This document shows positions 7,191-10,863 of a stretch of DNA of 10,863 nt, piece by piece. Both the position numbers and the translations under genes were made by a program. Numbering within the stretch: position 1 is the first letter of the stretch; every line of letters starts with the position of its first letter. A model generated the notes under the pieces. That model did no database searches. It was not told the origin of the DNA and was given only the letters and a program-made list of their open reading frames with translations. Origin of the DNA: CAZADH01 sp964483805 (GTDB taxonomy: Bacteria; Muiribacteriota; Ozemobacteria; Ozemobacterales; Ozemobacteraceae); contig CAZADH010000215.1 in assembly GCA_964483805.1 (NCBI GenBank), positions 1 through 10,863 on the forward strand, read 5' to 3'.

Positions 7191-7196
7191 TAGAAT
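7191..7196 (+). promoter_or_regulatory. Candidate -10 box for the membrane protein/hydrolase pair
   Basis: TAGAAT lies seven bases before the ATG at 7204, with only a weak -35 (CTGAAT, 7169-7174). If it is used, transcription would begin at or next to the ATG, giving a leaderless mRNA. This would also explain the lack of a clear ribosome binding site. The call rests on one hexamer. Confidence 0.25.
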
Positions 7197-7203
7197 GGTC
7201 CCG

Positions 7204-8094
7204 ATGAGTGACCCTGAAAGCCCGTCCGCCCACCCGGTCTGGTGGTTGTTGAAATCCCTGGCGAAGATCGGTTGTCTCGGCACGATTGCCATTGTATTGC
7301 TCGTCTGGTGGCGACACGACGACGTCGTCTCGCTGGCCGAGTTCTTTGTCGGCGAGGGCATTGAACACGTGGTGCGCAATGCCGCCAAGGATATGAACCT
7401 CTCCGCCTCTGAAACGCAACGACTAATCGCACCCGTGGCAAGCCTGACGGCGCTCATCCGCGCCGGCAAGGTCGACCTGCGCACCCTGCGTCACGTGAAC
7501 AATGCGGTGTTCAAGAGTCCGCTCACGCGCATGTTCGTGTTTCTCAGGGTCGAGCACCGCAACGTGGTACCCTCGACGATGAGCGATGCCGAAAAAGAGG
7601 CGGCGCACCAATCGGTATCGCGGTTCATGCGCGGCATCGCCGAGCGGAAGATCAAGAAAGAGACGATCCGCGAGGTCATGCGCCCGGTGTGCATCAATTT
7701 CGACTGGGGATCAAAGCGGCGCAACATCGTCAAACCGCACCCCACCGTCGCCGAACTGCGCCAATGGGTAACCCTGATGGATCAGGCCGCGTGCGCCAAT
7801 GGTGTGGCCACCGGGGCAACCTTCGATCTGCCCAACGAACTCGAAATCGCCATTCGCATCGGTCTCGAACGCGGGCGCCATCTGCAGGACATGCGCCAAC
7901 CGGGGGCCGCATCATCGGCACCGGCCGTGGCATCGACGACCGAAGTGGCAACACCCACCAGCACCGCCAACAGCGTCGTCGGCAGTGCGGCGCCCACCCT
8001 CGCCGAGGCCCCATTGCCGGTGGTCGCGACCGCGCCGGCAACTGCGACGGGGACGGCAGAGTCCCGTACGGCCACGGCGACGTCAATACAATGA
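7204..8094 (+). CDS. Single-pass inner-membrane protein of unknown function
   Basis: This is a 296-residue protein I do not recognise. One membrane segment (about 18-36, ending VLLVWW and followed by RHDD) follows a short N-terminal stretch, so the rest is probably periplasmic. Residues 45-232 look like a folded, mostly helical domain (FFVGEGIEHVVRNAAKD, RFMRGIAERKIKKETIREVM) with a Cys at 163 and another at 197 that could pair in the periplasm. Residues 234-296 are an Ala/Thr/Pro/Ser-rich low-complexity tail. The ATG at 7204 is preferred, but an in-frame ATG three codons upstream (7195) is equally possible; neither has a good ribosome binding site. The stop overlaps the next start as ATGA, so the two genes are almost surely co-transcribed and translationally coupled. 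Confidence 0.8.
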   Translation: MSDPESPSAHPVWWLLKSLAKIGCLGTIAIVLLVWWRHDDVVSLAEFFVGEGIEHVVRNAAKDMNLSASETQRLIAPVASLTALIRAGKVDLRTLRHVNNAVFKSPLTRMFVFLRVEHRNVVPSTMSDAEKEAAHQSVSRFMRGIAERKIKKETIREVMRPVCINFDWGSKRRNIVKPHPTVAELRQWVTLMDQAACANGVATGATFDLPNELEIAIRIGLERGRHLQDMRQPGAASSAPAVASTTEVATPTSTANSVVGSAAPTLAEAPLPVVATAPATATGTAESRTATATSIQ

Positions 8095-9254
8095 GTGACG
8101 GCACACCTCTTCAACCGGTATTGGACAAAGCGCTCCGCGAGGCTCTGCCACAATGCCGCGTCCCCGGCATCGCCGCGGCGTTGCGCCTCGGCGGCACGTT
8201 GTTGTGGTCTGGCGGCGCCGGCAGCATCGACCTCGAGCACACTCGCCCGCCGACCGGAACCGACCGGTTCTGCCTGTACAGTATCACGAAGACGCTCACC
8301 GCCATCTGCATCCTGACGCTGGTCGAGAAGGGCTTGATGCGCCTGGATGCGCCTGCCGTGTTGTACCGCCCCGAACTGCCGATTCCGGGCACGATCACGG
8401 TGACCCATCTGTTGCAGCACACCAGTGGGATCGGCGACTACGGCGCTTTGCCCGAGTACAAGAGTGACGTGCGCCACCATCCGAGTGACCCGTGGTCGGT
8501 CGATCGTTTCCTCGCTGGCGTTCCGCCCGAGCGATTGGCGTTTGCACCGGGAGCGGGCTGGAGTTACTCGAACATCGGGTTCATGCTGCTGCGTCTGATC
8601 ATCGAAGCGGTGACGGGTCGAAGCTACCGTGACTGCGTCGCCGAGTATGTTGCCGCGCCACTCGACCTGCGCGACACCTTCGTAGCCGATTGTATTGACG
8701 ATTGGCAGTCGTGCGTTCCGGGATACGGCACCGAAGTGAGCAGCGATGGGTCGTTTGCACTGTCCCAAACTTCGTTTGGGACCGCCGTCCATGGCGGCAA
8801 ACGCCCACTACGCACCTCGTGTGCGGGCGGGTCACGGTGCGATGTGCGCCCCGTCTATCACCCGGGGTGGTGTGCGCCGGGCGTCGCGGTCAGCACGGCG
8901 GTCGAAACCACGGCCATCTACGACGGTCTGTTCAGCAGTCGGTTCTTCTCGACGCGATTTGCCCGCACCCTGCCGCCGTTGGTGCGGGTGCCCGGCCAGC
9001 ACCCGCCGCACGTGGCTCCCAGTGCGTGGCTCGGCTTGCTCGCCGACCCGCAGAACCCGCACGGGCCCTTGTTCTTTCACGGGGGCGGCGGACCGGGTTA
9101 CAGCCTGAGCGCGATGATCCTGCCGAGGTTCCCGGCCGGGCACCTCAGTCTCGCCGTGTTTGCCAACGCCAGCGACGGCGAGGACGTCGAACTCGCGGGC
9201 CGCGCACTGCTCGACGCGGCGGTCGCAGCACTGAAAAAACAGAATACGCCGTGA
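8091..9254 (+). CDS. Beta-lactamase (class C-like) family serine hydrolase
   Basis: This 387-residue protein belongs to the beta-lactamase/penicillin-binding-protein-like serine hydrolases. The SxxK motif is S64-I-T-K67 with Ser64 the likely nucleophile, followed by HTSGIGDYG at 110-118, YSN at 159-161, PGWCAPGVAVSTA at 258-270, and the HxG motif H330-G-G in a Gly-rich turn. There is no signal peptide, so it is probably cytoplasmic, which argues against antibiotic resistance and for an esterase or peptidase-like role. The substrate is unknown. The ATG overlaps the stop of the preceding gene (ATGA) and has no strong ribosome binding site of its own. Residues about 220-250 look like an in-frame insertion with unusual composition, encoded by a palindromic DNA segment. 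This may have altered or impaired activity, although all three motifs are intact. Confidence 0.9.
   Translation: MSDGTPLQPVLDKALREALPQCRVPGIAAALRLGGTLLWSGGAGSIDLEHTRPPTGTDRFCLYSITKTLTAICILTLVEKGLMRLDAPAVLYRPELPIPGTITVTHLLQHTSGIGDYGALPEYKSDVRHHPSDPWSVDRFLAGVPPERLAFAPGAGWSYSNIGFMLLRLIIEAVTGRSYRDCVAEYVAAPLDLRDTFVADCIDDWQSCVPGYGTEVSSDGSFALSQTSFGTAVHGGKRPLRTSCAGGSRCDVRPVYHPGWCAPGVAVSTAVETTAIYDGLFSSRFFSTRFARTLPPLVRVPGQHPPHVAPSAWLGLLADPQNPHGPLFFHGGGGPGYSLSAMILPRFPAGHLSLAVFANASDGEDVELAGRALLDAAVAALKKQNTP
8762..8782. repeat. Perfect 9-bp inverted repeat (hairpin)
   Basis: GTCCCAAAC (8762-8770) and GTTTGGGAC (8774-8782) are perfect complements around a TTC loop. The hairpin lies within the hydrolase coding sequence and is the core of the putative inserted element. 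No T tract follows, so it is not a terminator. Confidence 0.85.
8782..8797. repeat. Second small inverted repeat
   Basis: CCGCC (8782-8786) and GGCGG (8793-8797) flank the six bases GTCCAT. It adjoins the 9-bp hairpin, with which it shares base 8782, giving a two-hairpin arrangement as seen in REP-type elements. Confidence 0.6.
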
Positions 9255-9277
9255 ATACACTGCCGCCTCTTTTTCAG
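9231..9277. terminator. Inverted repeat across convergent gene ends
   Basis: CTGAAAAA (9231-9238) and TTTTTCAG (9270-9277) are exact complements 31 bases apart, spanning the stop codons of the serine hydrolase (9252-9254) and of the convergent gene (9274-9276). The stem is A/T-rich and the loop long, so this is a weak candidate for a bidirectional terminator. The gap between the genes is only 19 bases and contains nothing else. Confidence 0.2.
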
Positions 9278-10863
9278 CGCCGACCCAGGAACTGATCGAT
9301 GACCGGCACGACGAACGGCTCCACGGTCGCGCCGACCTCGGCCCAGGCAGAGTGGACCTTCATGGCCGCCGCCACGCCCCACGCCTCTTTGGTGTCGCCA
9401 TAAGCCGCGAAAAACCGCGCAAAGGTGCGCAGTCCGTAGCGCAGAACCGGCCAGAACGAGTCGATGTCGATCCACTCGTCGTCACGCGCAATCTTGCCGG
9501 CCACGGCCGGGTCGCCCGAGGCTGCAAGCAGGACGAGATCGCCAACCACGCGCAACGCTGCCGAGTCGGACGCCGAGAAGCGCTCCGGGCGCGACGCCAG
9601 CAATTCCTTTACGGTGGCCGGCGGAAACCGCGGGTCGACGGGCCAGCGAAAGGCCACGTGCAAGGCATGCGCAAGACAGCGCGACAGGTGATCGGACCGC
9701 GCCCCGAGCAGTGCCTGCATCATCTTCATCCAGTCGGGGTCGCGGGCCAGTCCGCGGTAGCCGACCAGAAAACCGAACCGCACCGTCCAGCGAAAGACAC
9801 TGCCTTCCGGGCAATCTCGCGCGGCGTCGAGCATGTCGGTCAGCAACCGCCGTTGCAGCGCGATCTCGGACGCCGCATGCACAACGAGTGATTCCCAAAC
9901 CTGGGAGTAGGCGTCCAGAATCTCTTCGGTCCCGCCCAGTTTGCGCACAATACCGGCCATTGCGGCGACGGTGGCCGGGCTCTCGCTGCGGTACGCCCAG
10001 ATCAGGCGTTGGCTGAAGAACCGTCGGTGGCACCACGCGAAATCGAAACTCCTGGGTTTTGGAAACAGCGCGTGCCGCAGACGGTTGGCCAGGTCGAACG
10101 TGACGATCCGGCCGGGCGCCGCGCCGACACCGACCCACGCGTGCGGTCCCGACTCGCCCATCGAGTCGTACTCGGTGACCAGCAGGAAAAGGTCGCGCAT
10201 ACCGAGACGCGCAGCAATCCCGAGAAAGATGCGCGACACCTCCATGCATTGCGCGGTTCGGTACCCGTCGACATCGACCGCCGCGAACACCTCGCGCGGG
10301 GTGTGCACGCCGGCACGCTCCAGCACCGTGGCCTCGCTGACCCGACCCGCAAGAACCAGCAACTCCTGCAGTTCGTGCACGTATCCCGCCGGGTCGCTCA
10401 GAATCCAGGCCAGATCGTTCACCGACTGCCGGGAGCGCCGCGTCAGCTCGTCATCGAGTGGCAGCATCCGCGCCGTCGCCGGGCAGTAGACCAGTCGCTC
10501 GGCCTCGAGCAACCGCTGATAGACCGCCGTCGCACGTGCCACCGGCGACGCCGACGCGTTGTCGGCAGCGGCAAACCGCGCCACCACGTCGTCAGGGATG
10601 GCGAACGGGTCGTGGGCCGAGAACACCGCCCGCTCATCGGCTGACAACGAGGCGATCAGGGCAGCGCGGTCACGCTGCCAGGCGTCGTCGAGGACGGGTT
10701 GGATTTCGGCCGTCGAAGCCAGCCCACCGCGCGCGGCATAGGCCCTGTACTCGTCGAGCAGGCCCGCTGCCACCTCACACAGACCCAGCGCGCGGGACAG
10801 CGATCGATCGCATACATATTTTGTCAATATCTCGACCCGGTCAAAGCGCTCCCGGGCGGCGAG
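9274..10863 (-). CDS. Transglutaminase-like superfamily protein, 5' end outside the window
   Basis: At least 529 residues are visible, and the frame stays open through the right edge. A TTG at 10825-10827 could be read as a start, but the upstream codons continue as plausible helical protein (ERFDRVEILTKYVCDRSL spans the TTG), so the true start is probably further right. The residues expected of a papain/transglutaminase-like catalytic triad are present in order. Cys is in YRTAQCMEVSRIFLGIAARLG (codon 10246-10248), His in GPHAWVGVG (10141-10143) and Asp in VTFDLANR (10093-10095). The surrounding regions are mainly helical and unrecognised: about 200 residues before the Cys and about 270 after the Asp. 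There is no visible signal peptide. The protein may be a protease, amidase or structural descendant of the fold. The family call is from motif reading only. Confidence 0.7.
   Translation of the reverse strand, partial: LAARERFDRVEILTKYVCDRSLSRALGLCEVAAGLLDEYRAYAARGGLASTAEIQPVLDDAWQRDRAALIASLSADERAVFSAHDPFAIPDDVVARFAAADNASASPVARATAVYQRLLEAERLVYCPATARMLPLDDELTRRSRQSVNDLAWILSDPAGYVHELQELLVLAGRVSEATVLERAGVHTPREVFAAVDVDGYRTAQCMEVSRIFLGIAARLGMRDLFLLVTEYDSMGESGPHAWVGVGAAPGRIVTFDLANRLRHALFPKPRSFDFAWCHRRFFSQRLIWAYRSESPATVAAMAGIVRKLGGTEEILDAYSQVWESLVVHAASEIALQRRLLTDMLDAARDCPEGSVFRWTVRFGFLVGYRGLARDPDWMKMMQALLGARSDHLSRCLAHALHVAFRWPVDPRFPPATVKELLASRPERFSASDSAALRVVGDLVLLAASGDPAVAGKIARDDEWIDIDSFWPVLRYGLRTFARFFAAYGDTKEAWGVAAAMKVHSAWAEVGATVEPFVVPVIDQFLGRR

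Larger units (their letters stand above)
8743..8844. mobile_element. Putative 96-bp palindromic element inserted in frame in the hydrolase gene
   Basis: The 6-bp direct repeat GCGATG at 8743-8748 and 8839-8844 brackets a segment dense in inverted repeats. Removing one repeat copy plus the segment deletes exactly 96 bp (32 codons) and restores a continuous SSDVRPVYHPGW, which reads naturally for this family. Inside are nested arms CGTTTGC/GCAAACG (8752-8758, 8797-8803), a perfect 9-bp hairpin, a smaller hairpin, and CGCAC/GTGCG (8811-8815, 8821-8825). No transposase is encoded and I see no clean terminal inverted repeat, so it resembles a REP-like or small non-autonomous element rather than an insertion sequence. 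Whether copies exist elsewhere cannot be seen here; none is evident in this window. Confidence 0.5.

Noticed and set aside
7195..7203. Alternative start three codons earlier for the membrane protein
   Set aside because: It cannot be excluded, but it overlaps the candidate -10 box and has no better ribosome binding site. The start at 7204 also resembles that of the coupled gene (both ATGAGTGAC).
8702..9295. Plus-strand open frame in another register over the end of the serine hydrolase, considered as evidence for a frameshift
   Set aside because: The hydrolase motifs YSN, PGWCAPGVAVSTA and HGGG all lie in one frame on both sides of the palindromic segment, so there is no frameshift.
1..10863. 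tRNA, rRNA, CRISPR array, riboswitch or insertion sequence with transposase
   Set aside because: I scanned both strands by eye. The few gaps are under 300 bases and show no cloverleaf, conserved rRNA stretch, regularly spaced repeats or transposase motif.

Overview
The window is GC-rich, densely packed bacterial DNA. Two proteins have cleavable-looking Sec signal peptides, one of them ends in an outer-membrane-barrel-like domain, and most starts have GAGG-type ribosome binding sites. Together these suggest a Gram-negative, probably proteobacterial or similar, genome. I cannot name the species. I saw no rRNA, tRNA, CRISPR array, transposase or phage gene.

Left third (1-3831, minus strand): a chaperone module read right to left. 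It starts with a membrane-anchored coiled-coil protein ending in a DUF2760 domain (2311-3831). A DnaK/Hsp70-family ATPase follows (231-2018). At the left edge is the possible first nine codons of a further gene, which would fit a second Hsp70. A strong sigma-70-type promoter precedes the DUF2760 gene. A second candidate promoter, with two matching dyads upstream of it, lies in the 292-nt gap before the Hsp70 gene.

Middle (4067-7095): a plus-strand gene encodes an exported 742-residue protein. Its N-terminal half looks like a UshA-type 5'-nucleotidase that has lost nearly all its metal ligands. A recognisable 5'-nucleotidase C-terminal domain follows, then a beta-strand-rich, barrel-like region. 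It converges, with only two bases between the stops, on a minus-strand gene for a 265-residue exported protein of unknown family.

Right third (7204-10863): a divergently transcribed pair encodes a single-pass membrane protein and a class C beta-lactamase-fold serine hydrolase, joined by an ATGA stop/start overlap. The hydrolase gene carries what looks like a 96-bp palindrome-rich, in-frame insertion flanked by a 6-bp direct repeat. This is the most unusual DNA-level feature in the window. The last gene, on the minus strand, is a transglutaminase-like protein whose reading frame runs off the right edge.

The genes do not form one obvious pathway. The only clear functional unit is DUF2760 plus Hsp70. 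The envelope proteins in the middle and the membrane protein/hydrolase pair look like separate small transcription units.
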